Source: Cutibacterium namnetense
GTDB taxonomy: Bacteria; Actinomycetota; Actinomycetes; Propionibacteriales; Propionibacteriaceae
Assembly (NCBI RefSeq): GCF_001642025.1
Contig: NZ_LWHO01000002.1
Coordinates: forward strand, 62,001-126,000
Length of the DNA stretch: 64,000 nucleotides
Reading direction: 5' to 3'
Part shown: one piece after another, positions 1-9,710 of the stretch
How positions within the stretch are numbered: position 1 is the stretch's first letter
Layout of the letters: every line of letters begins with the position of its first letter
The notes under the pieces: model-generated
What the model was told of the DNA's origin: nothing
The model's database searches: none
Seen by the model: only the letters and a program-made list of their open reading frames with translations
Program-made: the position numbers and the translations under genes

Positions 1-668
1 GCCAGGCCGCTCTGGAGAAGCTCACCTGGGCAGCCGCCAACCCGGACCCGAGCGATCCTGATCGTAACTTGCTCAAGTTGTGCATCGATGCTGGTCGCGC
101 CGACGCTTCTGTTGGTGAGATGTCTGATGCAATGGAGAAGGTCTTCGGGCGTTACACCGCCCAGATCCGTACCATTGAGGGCGTGTACAGCAAGGCAGCC
201 GGCAACTCCGAGTCCACCAAGAAGGTCCACGAGCTCATCAAGCAGTTCGAGGAGAAGGAGGGCCGTCGTCCGCGCATCATGATCGCGAAGATGGGCCAGG
301 ATGGTCACGACCGTGGTCAAAAGGTCGTCGCGACCGCGTATGCCGATCTTGGGATGGACGTTGACGTCGGCCCGTTGTTCCAGACCCCGGAGGAGACTGC
401 TCGGCAGGCTGTTGAGGGCGACGTCCACGTCGTCGGCGTCTCTTCGCTGGCCGCTGGACACCTCACTCTGGTGCCGGCCCTGCGCACGGAACTAGACAAG
501 CTCGGTCGCTCCGACATCATGATCGTCGTTGGTGGCGTCATCCCGACCCAGGACTTCGATGAGCTGCGTAAGGACGGCGCGGCGGCCATCTACCCGCCTG
601 GCACTGTCATTCCGGACGCTGCCGTTGAGTTGATGGAGAAGCTGCTCGCCGCTCACAACGACGACTGA
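1..668 (+). CDS. mutB: Methylmalonyl-CoA mutase large subunit, C-terminal fragment
   Basis: This is the last 221 residues of a gene that begins before the window; the frame is open from base 3. The fragment is the cobalamin-binding domain of methylmalonyl-CoA mutase, which interconverts succinyl-CoA and methylmalonyl-CoA in the propionate (Wood-Werkman) pathway. The B12-ligand motif DxHxxG is visible as QDGHDRGQ, with the His codon at 306-308, followed by the typical segments GPLFQTPEE, VGVSSLAAGH and VVGGVIP. The small subunit would be expected upstream. meaB follows downstream, beyond a strong palindrome. The identity is firm; only the N-terminal catalytic part is missing. Confidence 0.95.
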   Translation, partial: QAALEKLTWAAANPDPSDPDRNLLKLCIDAGRADASVGEMSDAMEKVFGRYTAQIRTIEGVYSKAAGNSESTKKVHELIKQFEEKEGRRPRIMIAKMGQDGHDRGQKVVATAYADLGMDVDVGPLFQTPEETARQAVEGDVHVVGVSSLAAGHLTLVPALRTELDKLGRSDIMIVVGGVIPTQDFDELRKDGAAAIYPPGTVIPDAAVELMEKLLAAHNDD

Positions 669-689
669 GTCCGATGAGCTAACCTGAAC

Positions 690-721
690 GAGGCCTCCGG
701 AACCTAGGTTCCGGAGGCCTC
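690..721. terminator. Perfect 32-nt palindrome after mutB
   Basis: Two 16-base arms (690-705 and 706-721) are exactly complementary, giving a very stable GC-rich hairpin 21 bases after the mutase stop. No long T run follows (GTGGTTTCC). It is probably a terminator or processing site separating mutB from meaB, but read-through cannot be excluded. Confidence 0.6.
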
Positions 722-836
722 GTGGTTTCCTGACGTTGGCATGCTGCGGAAATCCACGCGGGATGGGGCCACAGCCGTAAACGTCCTCCTCGGGCGGTAC
801 GGTAGAGGTACCCGCCCGATGAAGGAAATGGTGATC

Positions 837-1865
837 ATGCCGATCGACGTCCCCGAACTGGTTGAGCAAGTTCTGGCCGGGAGCCGCCAGCACATTGCCA
901 AGGCGCTGACTCTGGTGGAGTCGAGCAAGCCGGCTCATCGTGAGAATGCGCGCGAGATGTTGCGTCAGCTCGCTCCGCACACCGGTGATGCCATCCGAGT
1001 CGGCATCTCTGGCGTTCCGGGTGCGGGTAAATCCACCTTCATTAACGCCGTCGGCGGCAAGCTTATTGACGATTTTGACTACAAGGTTGCAGTCCTGGCC
1101 GTCGATCCTTCCTCGACGCGAACCGGTGGATCGATTCTTGGTGACCGCACCCGGATGGGCGATCTGGCTAACCGTGATAAGGCATTTGTCCGACCCTCGC
1201 CCTCGGGCGGCCACCTTGGTGGCGTTGCCCGTGCCACTCGCGAGGCCATGATCGTCATGGAGGCGGCTGGCTACAACGTCGTCCTCGTTGAGACCGTGGG
1301 CGTTGGCCAGTCTGAAGTCGCCGTTGCCGGAATGGTCGATACCTTCCTTATGCTGTCGGTTGCTGGTACTGGTGACCAGCTTCAGGGCATTAAGAAAGGT
1401 ATCCTGGAGCTTGCCGATGTCGTCGCGGTCAACAAGGCCGACGGCGACAATGCGGGTAATGCGCGAGTCTCCGCCCGAGACCTCTCGATTGCGATGAAGC
1501 TTGTCTCCTCTGACGCGGATAAGCGGCGCGTTCCAGTGCTCACCTGCTCCTCGTACACCAAGGAGGGCCTCGACGACGTCTGGCAGGCGATTGTCGACCA
1601 TCGTGCATATCTGGAGAAGGACGGTTCCCTGCGGGTTCGTCGTACCGAGCAGCAGCGGGAATGGCTGTGGAATATGGTTCGCAACGAGATCTTGGAGTCT
1701 CTTGATACCGATCCCAGTGTCCAACAGACGGCAGCGCGCATCGAGGCTGGGTTGGGCATTGAGGCTACGAGCGCTCTGGAAGGGGCTGAGGAGATCCTGC
1801 GTGCCTTCGCTCGCGCCGTCCCCAACCTCCCATGGGCCCAGGGAGAGTTGACCAGCGGGTCCTGA
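837..1865 (+). CDS. meaB: Methylmalonyl-CoA mutase-associated GTPase MeaB (ArgK family)
   Basis: A G3E-family P-loop GTPase that protects and reactivates methylmalonyl-CoA mutase by gating cobalamin loading. Walker A is GVPGAGKST, near residue 60. The segments AVDPSSTRTGGSILGD, VETVGVGQSE and the guanine-specificity motif NKAD are typical of MeaB. At 342 aa the length is normal. The start at 837 (MPIDVPEL) is preferred because GAAGGAA lies about 10 bases upstream; in-frame ATGs at 819 and 828 and a longer reading from 741 are possible. It directly follows the mutase, as is usual for this pair. Confidence 0.93.
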   Translation: MPIDVPELVEQVLAGSRQHIAKALTLVESSKPAHRENAREMLRQLAPHTGDAIRVGISGVPGAGKSTFINAVGGKLIDDFDYKVAVLAVDPSSTRTGGSILGDRTRMGDLANRDKAFVRPSPSGGHLGGVARATREAMIVMEAAGYNVVLVETVGVGQSEVAVAGMVDTFLMLSVAGTGDQLQGIKKGILELADVVAVNKADGDNAGNARVSARDLSIAMKLVSSDADKRRVPVLTCSSYTKEGLDDVWQAIVDHRAYLEKDGSLRVRRTEQQREWLWNMVRNEILESLDTDPSVQQTAARIEAGLGIEATSALEGAEEILRAFARAVPNLPWAQGELTSGS

Positions 1866-2078
1866 GCTTGGGGGAATGGCCACCAGAAGTGACTGGTCGG
1901 GGTGCTCAGTACTCCCGACGTCGTCATGCGGTGAACACATTCAGGGATGAGACTAACCCACTCGTGCGGCAGAAAGGTTTCTCGACCGACATGTGAGAAG
2001 TTTCCAGATAAGTCTAGATAACGGCTCGCTGTTACCGTAAATTTATTTCACCCTTAGCAAACTGAAAGGAATGAATAT

Positions 2079-3554
2079 ATGGCATCACGCCGTACGTTGA
2101 CTCTGGTACTCTGTGCGATCACTGGCGCATCACTTGCCGCGACCGCCGTCCCCAGCAACGCCGCTCCCACCTTCACTACCTCACCGCTACGCACTTCCGA
2201 TTCCACGCAGTCCACCAGCGGGTTCGTCGTCCATCTCAAGGATCGTTCGGCTTCTGCTCTGGGCGTTTCGAAGGTGGCCGGTACCGCCTCCGTGATGCGG
2301 GCAGCCAGCACGTCTCTACGAGGGGCGGTGGATCGTGCTGCGAAGGAGCGAGGCGCCCACATTACTGAGTCATTGGCTCGTGCTAACAACTCCATGTCGC
2401 TTCAGGTTTCTCAAGGACTCAATGCCGCGGCGGCTAAGGCCTTTGCCTCTGAGATCGAGCGCAGCCCAGAGGTGGAGTCCGTTGAGCCCGTCTTGCACAT
2501 GGCGATTAATGAGAACACCGGTGCCCGTCCTGCCGCAGTGTCGTCAACTCCAAACGACCAGTATTGGGACCATCAGTGGGGCTTGAACTCTGAGAAGGGG
2601 ATCAACGCTCCCGGCGCATGGGGAACCAGCACAGGATCCGGAGTGACGGTGGCCGTCGTTGACACCGGTATCACCAAGCATCCGGATCTGGATGGCAAGG
2701 TTCTGCCCGGTTACGACTTCGTTTCCGACCGGAACGTCGCCGGTGACGGGGATGGTCGCGATTCGAATCCCTCTGATGAGGGCGACTGGACTCGGGCGGG
2801 GACGTGTTCCCGACGTGACGTCCCGTCGTCGTGGCATGGCACCCACGTGGCGGGCATCGTTGGCGCCTCGACCAACAATGGTATGGGCGTTGCCGGGGCC
2901 GCTCCAGATACCAAGATTCTGCCGGTGCGAGCGCTAGGCCACTGCGGTGGAACCGACGTCGACATTGCCGACGGCATCACCTGGGCTTCCGGCGGCGAGG
3001 TCCCGGGTGTTCCCACTAACCAGAACCCTGCCAAGGTCATTAGTCTGAGCCTCGGTGGTCGGTCCAACTACTGCCCGATCAGCTACCAGCGAGCCATTGA
3101 CGCGGCCGTCTCTCGTGGATCCACCGTCGTCGTGGCAGCCGGTAACGAGACGATGGACGCTAGCAAGTCGACGCCTGCCAACTGCCGCAACGTCGTTGTC
3201 GTCGGAGCAACCGGTCAGAGTGGCGCCCAGTCGTACTTCTCGAATTACGGTTCGGCTGTTGACTTGTCGGCTCCCGGCGGTGACGACCACGCTGGTGACC
3301 TCATCCTGTCGACCATAAACAATGGCAAGACGACCCCCGGTGCCCCGGCCTACGGTTACATGGAGGGCACGTCCCAGGCCACCCCGCACGTTTCCGCCGT
3401 TGTGGCTCTGATGGTCGCCGCTAACCCGAAACTCACCCCTGCGAAGATCGAAGAGATCCTCAAGCAGTCGGTGAATCCGGCCGATTGCAAGTCCGGTTGC
3501 GGTACCGGCATCGTTGATGCCCGCAAGGCGGTCGAGGCAGCAAAAGCGGCCTGA
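2079..3554 (+). CDS. Secreted subtilisin-like serine protease (S8 family)
   Basis: A 491-aa secreted protease. The N-terminus has a short basic start and a hydrophobic stretch ending near AVPSNA, which reads as a signal peptide. Residues of about 45-150 resemble an inhibitor I9 propeptide. The catalytic triad is visible: Asp195 in VVDTGIT, His256 in WHGTHVAG and Ser432 in GTSQATPHV. AAAGGA lies 8 bases before the ATG. Six cysteines in the catalytic part suggest disulfides in the exported enzyme. There is no LPXTG motif or membrane tail, so release or loose wall association is inferred. The substrate is unknown. A bidirectional hairpin separates it from the convergent S4 gene. Confidence 0.92.
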   Translation: MASRRTLTLVLCAITGASLAATAVPSNAAPTFTTSPLRTSDSTQSTSGFVVHLKDRSASALGVSKVAGTASVMRAASTSLRGAVDRAAKERGAHITESLARANNSMSLQVSQGLNAAAAKAFASEIERSPEVESVEPVLHMAINENTGARPAAVSSTPNDQYWDHQWGLNSEKGINAPGAWGTSTGSGVTVAVVDTGITKHPDLDGKVLPGYDFVSDRNVAGDGDGRDSNPSDEGDWTRAGTCSRRDVPSSWHGTHVAGIVGASTNNGMGVAGAAPDTKILPVRALGHCGGTDVDIADGITWASGGEVPGVPTNQNPAKVISLSLGGRSNYCPISYQRAIDAAVSRGSTVVVAAGNETMDASKSTPANCRNVVVVGATGQSGAQSYFSNYGSAVDLSAPGGDDHAGDLILSTINNGKTTPGAPAYGYMEGTSQATPHVSAVVALMVAANPKLTPAKIEEILKQSVNPADCKSGCGTGIVDARKAVEAAKAA

Positions 3555-3570
3555 TCGCTAAGATCCTGTG

Positions 3571-3614
3571 CATGGTGAGTGGCCTGGACCATATGGTTCA
3601 GGCCACTCACCATG
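3571..3614. terminator. Bidirectional hairpin between subtilase and S4 gene
   Basis: Arms 3571-3586 and 3599-3614 are exact reverse complements (16 bp) around a short loop that can pair further. It lies between two convergent genes. There is no clear T run on the plus strand. Confidence 0.7.
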
Positions 3615-3633
3615 TCAATAGGTTTGCGCAGAA

Positions 3634-3864
3634 TTACCAGGAGATATCGGGCTCGGTGAGATCGACAGTCTCTGTGACGGTCTGCTCGCCGGTTGTGACC
3701 CTCACCTCGTCACCGGGGTGGAGCTGACGTCCCCGCCTGGTCTCCACCTCGCCATTGACGCTGACCATGCCTGATGCGATGAGTTCGCGGGCCTGCCCGC
3801 CGTTCTCGGCGAGATTGGCGAACTTGAGATATTGGCCGAGCCTGATCATCTGATTGTCATGCAC
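3634..3864 (-). CDS. Small S4-domain RNA-binding protein (YbcJ/YaaA type)
   Basis: A 76-aa protein consisting almost entirely of one S4 RNA-binding fold: IRLGQYLKFANLAENGG, then ARELIASGMVSVNGEVETRRG and HPGDEV. Members of this small family bind RNA and are often linked to ribosome or tRNA metabolism, but the role here is unknown. It lies alone between the subtilase and the amino-acid ABC operon, transcribed in the same direction as the operon and about 30 bases after it, so it may be co-transcribed. Confidence 0.8.
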   Translation of the reverse strand: MHDNQMIRLGQYLKFANLAENGGQARELIASGMVSVNGEVETRRGRQLHPGDEVRVTTGEQTVTETVDLTEPDISW

Positions 3865-3894
3865 ACTGCCACTGTGTCATGACGTCACGACACC

Positions 3895-4695
3895 TCACAG
3901 CACGGAATTGATAAACCCGCGCAGGCGATCGGACTTCGGGTTGTCAATAACCTGATCGGGGGAGCCGGCTTCGACAACGACTCCGCCGTCCATAAACACG
4001 ACGTGGTCGGCGACCTCGCGGGCAAATCCCATCTCGTGGGTCACAACGATCATCGTCATGCCTTCGCCAGCCAGATCCTTGAGGACGCTCAGCACTTCCC
4101 CGACGAGCTCGGGGTCAAGGGCCGAGGTGGGCTCGTCGAAGAGCATGAGCTCGGGCTTCATGGCCATCGCGCGGGCAATGGCGACCCGCTGCTGCTGGCC
4201 GCCGGACAGCTCAGCGGGGTAGTGGTCAGCTCGATCGGCCATGTCGACACGATCCAACAAGGACATGGCCAGCGACTTAGCGTCCGCCTTGTTGAGCCCC
4301 AACACCTTGATAGGGGCTTCCATGACGTTGCCCAAAGCGGTCATATGGGGGAAGAGATTAAAGCGCTGGAACACCATGCCAACGCGGGCGCGCTGGGCGG
4401 CAATGTCCTTGTCAGAAAGCTTCTCGAGTCGGCCGTCGGGGAGCGGATCGCGCTGGTAGCCCACGCGTTCACCACCGACCCAGATTTCCCCGGCCTCGAA
4501 GGTTTCCAGCTGGTTGATGCACCGCAACAAGGTGGACTTGCCCGAACCTGATGGGCCGAGCAAGACGCAGACTTCACCGGGGGCGATGTCGAGGTCGATT
4601 CCTTTGAGGATATGCAGGGGCCCAAACTCTTTGTGCAGTCCGGTGATGTGCACCATTGGTTCAGCGCTTGCAGATGCTTCGGTGGATGTGCTCAC
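3895..4695 (-). CDS. Polar amino-acid ABC transporter, ATP-binding protein
   Basis: A 266-aa ATPase of the GlnQ/HisP type. Walker [10 protein letters not shown], the signature [16 protein letters not shown], Walker [16 protein letters not shown] and the H-loop VVTHEMGFA are all present. It is the third gene of a reverse-strand operon (binding protein, permease, ATPase) and its start overlaps the permease stop by four bases. The substrate is probably glutamine, glutamate, cystine or another polar amino acid; the sequence alone does not decide which. Confidence 0.93.
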   Translation of the reverse strand: MSTSTEASASAEPMVHITGLHKEFGPLHILKGIDLDIAPGEVCVLLGPSGSGKSTLLRCINQLETFEAGEIWVGGERVGYQRDPLPDGRLEKLSDKDIAAQRARVGMVFQRFNLFPHMTALGNVMEAPIKVLGLNKADAKSLAMSLLDRVDMADRADHYPAELSGGQQQRVAIARAMAMKPELMLFDEPTSALDPELVGEVLSVLKDLAGEGMTMIVVTHEMGFAREVADHVVFMDGGVVVEAGSPDQVIDNPKSDRLRGFINSVL

Positions 4696-5636
4696 TGCTC
4701 GACCTCCAGGGCAATGTTCTTATGTGTAGTTCCAGCCGCCTGGATGGCAGCTTGGCGGTGCAGCCGCTTCGACGAAGACTTCCCGTTGAATCCGCGACCA
4801 AAGTACTGCTCGAGGAAATGTTGCCCGATCATGAGGACACTCGTCACAACCAGGTACCAGAAGGCAGCGACGATGAGCAGGGGGATTGGAGCGTAGATGC
4901 GGTTGGCGATGGCACTGGTGGCGTACTGCAGGTCGAGAGTGAAGGGCACGGCAAGGACCAGCGAAGTTGTCTTGAGCATGCCAATGGTCTCGTTGCCCAG
5001 CGGCGGGATGATGACCCGCATCGCTTGAGGAATAATGACGCGCCGCATGATGAGGGACGGTTTCATACCCAAGGCCTTGGCCGCTTCGGACTGACCGGCA
5101 TCAACGGACTCCAGACCCGAGCGGATGATTTCGGCTAGGTAGGCACCCTCATTGAGGCCTAGACCGATGATCGCGGCTGCGAGCGCCGTGACGACTTTTT
5201 CTGTCTCGATGCTGGCAAGTTGTGGACCGCCGAAGGGCACCCCGATGGACAGGGTGGGATATAACACTGCGAGTAGACCCCAGAACACCAGTTGGGTGTA
5301 TACCGGCACACCCCGGAACACGAAAATGTATGCCCGTGAGACACCACGCAATACGGGATTGCGGGACTGTCTCATCATGGCCATGAGGAGAGCTACGGCG
5401 GTTCCGAGGAGCATCGCTGCGAAGGTCAGCACGATGGTGTAACCGATACCAGTAATGACTTTGACGTCGCGCAGGTACAGCCACACGACCGGCCACTGAT
5501 AGTTGGGGTTAGTCACGAGGCCCTGGACGAAGACTAGCGCTAGCATCGCGACGATGACGGCTGCGATCCAGGTGCCGGGGTGTGCGACGTCACGGGCTTG
5601 GATGCGATTGGGGATGTCGGCGTGGTGGTTGGCCAC
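4692..5636 (-). CDS. Polar amino-acid ABC transporter, permease
   Basis: A 314-aa inner-membrane permease of the HisM/GlnP family. Several hydrophobic helices are visible, with the first near residues 25-45. The EAA loop reads [22 protein letters not shown], the docking site for the ATPase. An N-terminal cytoplasmic tail of about 20 residues and a basic C-terminal tail flank the core. It is translationally coupled to the ATPase (overlap 4692-4695) and lies 26 bases after the binding-protein gene. Confidence 0.92.
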   Translation of the reverse strand: MANHHADIPNRIQARDVAHPGTWIAAVIVAMLALVFVQGLVTNPNYQWPVVWLYLRDVKVITGIGYTIVLTFAAMLLGTAVALLMAMMRQSRNPVLRGVSRAYIFVFRGVPVYTQLVFWGLLAVLYPTLSIGVPFGGPQLASIETEKVVTALAAAIIGLGLNEGAYLAEIIRSGLESVDAGQSEAAKALGMKPSLIMRRVIIPQAMRVIIPPLGNETIGMLKTTSLVLAVPFTLDLQYATSAIANRIYAPIPLLIVAAFWYLVVTSVLMIGQHFLEQYFGRGFNGKSSSKRLHRQAAIQAAGTTHKNIALEVEQ

Positions 5637-5662
5637 CGGGAGTGCCTTTCAGTTGGATGTGA

Positions 5663-6589
5663 TCACGATTCGGGATTGACTTGGGAGGTCTTGATGAGGC
5701 CATCCTGGGTGCCCCACGCGGCGAGCAGCTTCTTCATAGTGCCGTCATCGATGAGCTTTTGGGTTGCGACCTGGATGGCCTTCGACAAGCCGCCGTCATT
5801 TTTGGCGGTGACGACGCCGAACTTGGCGGCATCGGTGATGCCGCCAAGGGCCTCGAGCTTGGATGTCTGCTTGATGGCGTAGCCGGTGATCACTGAGTCG
5901 GCGTAGAGGACGGCGGCTTTGCCGCCGGTGACGTTGGTTGTGGCGTCGGACTGGGAGGCGTAGGACAGCAGGTCGATGGGCTTGCGGCCGGCCTTGACGC
6001 ACTGCTTCGACTTGTGCTGGGCGGCAGTCTCCTGGGCTGTTCCGGTCTGGACGGCGACAGTGTGACCGCATAGGTCGTCGGGGGAGATTTTCTTGGGGTT
6101 GCCTTTGGGGACGGCCATGGAGAATCCCGCCTTGAAGTAGGAGGCCATGGTGACTTGCTTCTCCCGCTCGAGGGTGATGGTGAATGCGGAGACGGAGACG
6201 TCGTATTTGGAGCCCAGCGCGGGAATGAGGCTGGGGAAGGCGGCATTGGTGGTTGTCACTTTGAGGCCCATGAGCTTACCGACAGCGGTGATGTAGTCGA
6301 TGTCGTAGCCGATGACGGTGGATCCGTCGGTGTCGATTAACTCTGCAGGTGCGTAGTTGGCTGCAACGCCGTTGCGTAGGGTTCCCGATTTTTTGATGTC
6401 GTCGGGAACGATCGCGGCGATGGAGGGGTCCTTTTTAATCGATTCGATGATCTCGGCATTAGAGGAGGGCTCAGTGTCGCTGGAATTGCCCTCAGGACTG
6501 GCTGACTCTTCGGATGCGTAGGTACATCCGCTCAGGGCAAGAGCGATGGCGGTCAAGGCGGCACCGGTGGCGTGGTGCAGAGTTTTCAT
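5663..6589 (-). CDS. Polar amino-acid ABC transporter, substrate-binding lipoprotein
   Basis: A 308-aa periplasmic-binding-type lipoprotein (SBP_bac_3). The lipobox is ALSGC, near residues 17-21, after a short signal peptide. The mature part has the family segments GYDIDYITAVGKLMGLK, SAFTITLEREKQV and VQTGTAQE. The start at 6589 (MKTLHH) is chosen because AGGAA lies 8 bases upstream; the frame is open to 6637, but without a ribosome site. It is the first gene of the reverse operon with the permease and ATPase. Confidence 0.92.
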   Translation of the reverse strand: MKTLHHATGAALTAIALALSGCTYASEESASPEGNSSDTEPSSNAEIIESIKKDPSIAAIVPDDIKKSGTLRNGVAANYAPAELIDTDGSTVIGYDIDYITAVGKLMGLKVTTTNAAFPSLIPALGSKYDVSVSAFTITLEREKQVTMASYFKAGFSMAVPKGNPKKISPDDLCGHTVAVQTGTAQETAAQHKSKQCVKAGRKPIDLLSYASQSDATTNVTGGKAAVLYADSVITGYAIKQTSKLEALGGITDAAKFGVVTAKNDGGLSKAIQVATQKLIDDGTMKKLLAAWGTQDGLIKTSQVNPES

Positions 6590-6634
6590 GTGGCGTTCCT
6601 TCGCTGCTGCAGTGCTAGGTAACACCGCGTAATA

Positions 6635-6644
6635 CATAATTATG
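6635..6644. promoter_or_regulatory. AT-rich palindrome upstream of the amino-acid transporter
   Basis: CATAATTATG is a perfect 10-bp palindrome inside an AT-rich island in otherwise GC-rich DNA, about 46 bases upstream of the binding-protein start. It may be a promoter element or an operator. The regulator is unknown. Confidence 0.3.
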
Positions 6645-6839
6645 CATAACAGAGCATAGATTCAAGTCGAGGAGGGTGTGGTGGCAGGGCGGCTGCCAAT
6701 TCAATGTGAGCTCTGGAGACACTTTGCGTGCGGCAGATCTTCGGGTCCAGGTGCGCCGAGCATTGGTACGGTGACCACTGCGTCGAAAGGTTGTACCGCG
6801 AGTGATGACCGCCTCTGATGCCCATGGATCGGATACCTT

Positions 6840-7523
6840 ATGATTAATCGGTGCTCGTTGACTTGTTATGACTTGTTCATGCAGTTCCCCCACGCGGGCC
6901 GACCCGCATTGGACGATGTCTCGCTGGTCATGCCTGCGGGGTCAGTGAACGTGATCGTCGGTGCTTCTGGTTCGGGTAAGTCAACATTGTTGATGTGCCT
7001 TGCCGGTTTGGAGGCGCCGACGAGAGGGCGGGTCGTACACGGCGACGTGGATGTATACGGGCTAGATGACAGGCGGCGTGCGGCGTGGCGGTTGCAAACG
7101 ATCGGCCTGGTGTTTCAGAACTCTGAACTGGTTCCCGAGCTCACATTGCGTGACAACATTGCCCTGCCTCTTGAGCTCCTTGGCACTGGGCGCCGGGACG
7201 CACTGAAGCGCGCCGACCACCTTGCCGAGATCCTTGACCTGAGCGAGAGCAACAAGCGGAGACCCAGCGAGGTGTCGGGAGGCCAGGCGCAGCGTGCTGC
7301 CGTGGGTCGTGCCCTGGCACACCGTCCGGCGGTCGTTCTGGCCGACGAACCTACTGGCGCTTTGGACACCACGAACCGCCATGCCGTAATCGACTTGCTA
7401 GACGAACTAGTTCGCGCCGAGGGTTCCACTTTGGTGATGGTTACCCATGATGAGCACACGTTGCCGGGAAATGCTCGGATCATTCGTTTGGCCGATGGGC
7501 GGATCGTGGGGGACGCGTCGTGA
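6840..7523 (+). CDS. ABC transporter ATP-binding protein (LolD/MacB/FtsE type)
   Basis: A 227-aa ATPase with Walker A GASGSGKST, Q-loop QNSELVPELT, signature EVSGGQAQR, Walker B VVLADEPTGALD and H-loop MVTHDE. The LFQNSELVPELTLRDN and ADEPTGALD forms are typical of the MacB/LolD group, which pairs with FtsX-domain permeases rather than with importers. Its stop overlaps the permease start (7520-7523), so the two form one two-gene transporter. The cargo is unknown; a peptide, drug or lipoprotein-related role is possible. Confidence 0.9.
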   Translation: MINRCSLTCYDLFMQFPHAGRPALDDVSLVMPAGSVNVIVGASGSGKSTLLMCLAGLEAPTRGRVVHGDVDVYGLDDRRRAAWRLQTIGLVFQNSELVPELTLRDNIALPLELLGTGRRDALKRADHLAEILDLSESNKRRPSEVSGGQAQRAAVGRALAHRPAVVLADEPTGALDTTNRHAVIDLLDELVRAEGSTLVMVTHDEHTLPGNARIIRLADGRIVGDAS

Positions 7524-9694
7524 AAGGTGTGCGTCTGGCGTTGCGATTGAGCCGTGGGGCGGGTCGTCATGAGTGGGTGCGATCGTTGGTCATGATTGTC
7601 GGTGTGGCCTTGGCCACACTCGGGTTAGCGGTGGGTGTCACCCTGCCTCGCGTCACCGCTCAGCAGCAGGAAGCGCGTGACGCGCGTACCCCCATCCTTG
7701 CTCCGGATGAGCCTGCTGACGGGCATACCGGTTTCAAGGTGCAGGAATTACAGGTCGACGGTACGCCCTGGACGAGTTTCGTGGTGAACCACCCTGCTGA
7801 CCGCCTACCCCCAGGACTAAAGCACTGGCCCCAACCTGGTCACACCATCGTGTCCCCGCGTCTGAAGTCGTTGATGGACGCCGGGGTCGTGAAAATCTCT
7901 AGCTTAGGCACAATCGATCCGGTGGCGGTGGATCGGGCCGCTTTGGCTTCACCCGATGAACTGTTCTCGATTACGACCACCCCCGATCAGGCTGGTTGCC
8001 GCGAGCTGAAGGCCTTCGGCTTGACCAGAATCGGTGATTCTGGGGTGTCGTCACGTACCGTGTGGATCGAGGTGATCGGACTGGTGGCGCTGCCGGCAGC
8101 CGTGTTGTTGTGGACGTCACTGAGCCTGTCGGCTGCCTCGCGCCGCGACAGGTTCATGACGTTAGTGCGCATGGGATGCGATCCCGACTGGTGTGGCCAG
8201 GTCTTCGCCGTCGAGGTTTCTGGGACCGCTGGCCTAGGCGCTCTGCTCGGGTTGGCACTGTTCACTCCCGTTCAAAACGCCCTTGGATCGAGTGGGACGC
8301 TCGGGTTAACGTGGTGGCCCTGGCAGGCGAGGCTGAGATGGCCTGAGTGGCTCATTATCGTCGTCATCATGGTGATCGCGAGTGGCTGGTTGGCCCGTCG
8401 CGCCCTGCGAAGGCTGCTGGCTTCACGCCGCCCCCCGCGCCGCCGCGCCCGGCTTGGGACAGTGCGTCATCTGCTCGGGATCGTTGGTCTTCTCCTCGTG
8501 GTGGCTGCGATCGGTCTGGAGGGCTGGATCTGCCTGACGATGGCACTCGCCCACAACGGCCAGCGCCTGGGGGACCACGCCGCTGGATACATCATGGGCG
8601 CAGCGGTGCTTGGAACTCTCGGCGCCGTCATGTCAGCCCACCTCATCATCGTATGGTGTGCCGATCGCGAACAGCTGAGACTGCCCACCCGTCTCGGGTT
8701 GACCCTGGCTCGGGCTCACTATCTAGATTCCGCTGCGATGGTGATCGCATTGACGATTATGGTCGGTGTAGCCGGATTTGGATCGGGATTCCTCATTTCT
8801 GGCACCCACGATACTGCGGGGGACCCCCACCACGTCCTCGTCCAGGTCCCCTTCACCGACCGGACCGCCACCGAACAGCAAGCCCTCCGGCGCGTCACCC
8901 GGCCCCGACGTATGATCTACACGACTACTGACGGCCGTACCCTTGTCGCCGCCTCCTGCGCTGACTTGGCCGCCTTCGATCCCTATCCGCGGTCCTGTCC
9001 CAGGACGCCGGCAACGAGGCGAGACGCGTCATCGACATGGACCTTTGGCCACGATGAACACACCATGGTCCGTACCATCAAGCCCGTCAGCCGCCTACCC
9101 GTCACCTATGACGATGACGCCCTCCTCGCTCGCAACGATCCGAGACTGGCAGGTCTCACGGCAGACATCCTGGAGTTCACCGCAGACTCCACAACTGGCG
9201 ACCTCGATCGGCTTGTGGATCAACTCCACGCAGCTGCGCCGTCCTATGCGGCCTACGCCGGGGCTGAAAATCCCGACACTCTACAGGCGTTTATCCAACA
9301 GCAGGGAATCGTGCGTAGCGGTCTGGCGACCGGATTCCTGCTGATCCTGGTGGCATGTACTGCAGCTTTTGTCGAATTGCGCTGGGGAATGCGGCGTACC
9401 ATTGCCGTTCAACAAGCTGTGGGTACTCCCGCCCGTATTCTGCGACGATCCTTCTTGATACAGATGATCGTCACGATTCTGCCAGCCCAGACGATGTCAC
9501 TGGTGGTCGGAATTCTGGCTGGCTGGGCGATCAATGCCGCGATCGGATCGACCGACGCGAATCAATCCTTCGACCCCACCATTGCGGCGCTACCCGTCAC
9601 TATGTGGGCGGTCAGTGTGCTTGCCATTATGGTCACTGCGTTTGCGACTGGTGCGCCCCGCTTCCAGCTGTCGGCTGTGAGGGATACCACGTAG
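7520..9694 (+). CDS. FtsX-domain ABC transporter permease
   Basis: A 724-aa membrane protein. It has an N-terminal helix (about residues 20-45), an extracellular region to about 180, a block of helices in the middle (about 185-430), a second extracellular region (about 430-590) and three C-terminal helices. The last part, TGFLLILVACTAAFVELRW followed by VQQAVGTPARILRRSF, fits an FtsX domain. It has no ATPase of its own and is coupled to the upstream ATP-binding gene. Function beyond export or mechanotransmission cannot be read from the sequence. Confidence 0.85.
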   Translation: MKGVRLALRLSRGAGRHEWVRSLVMIVGVALATLGLAVGVTLPRVTAQQQEARDARTPILAPDEPADGHTGFKVQELQVDGTPWTSFVVNHPADRLPPGLKHWPQPGHTIVSPRLKSLMDAGVVKISSLGTIDPVAVDRAALASPDELFSITTTPDQAGCRELKAFGLTRIGDSGVSSRTVWIEVIGLVALPAAVLLWTSLSLSAASRRDRFMTLVRMGCDPDWCGQVFAVEVSGTAGLGALLGLALFTPVQNALGSSGTLGLTWWPWQARLRWPEWLIIVVIMVIASGWLARRALRRLLASRRPPRRRARLGTVRHLLGIVGLLLVVAAIGLEGWICLTMALAHNGQRLGDHAAGYIMGAAVLGTLGAVMSAHLIIVWCADREQLRLPTRLGLTLARAHYLDSAAMVIALTIMVGVAGFGSGFLISGTHDTAGDPHHVLVQVPFTDRTATEQQALRRVTRPRRMIYTTTDGRTLVAASCADLAAFDPYPRSCPRTPATRRDASSTWTFGHDEHTMVRTIKPVSRLPVTYDDDALLARNDPRLAGLTADILEFTADSTTGDLDRLVDQLHAAAPSYAAYAGAENPDTLQAFIQQQGIVRSGLATGFLLILVACTAAFVELRWGMRRTIAVQQAVGTPARILRRSFLIQMIVTILPAQTMSLVVGILAGWAINAAIGSTDANQSFDPTIAALPVTMWAVSVLAIMVTAFATGAPRFQLSAVRDTT

Positions 9695-9710
9695 GCAAGG
9701 AGCGATAGCC

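Noticed and set aside
492-1940. Reverse-strand open frame of 482 codons over mutB and meaB
   Set aside because: It is a shadow of the coding strands of two recognisable genes; its product has no domain and no ribosome site.
8431-8437. C-rich run in the FtsX permease as a frameshift site
   Set aside because: The frame continues normally through it.
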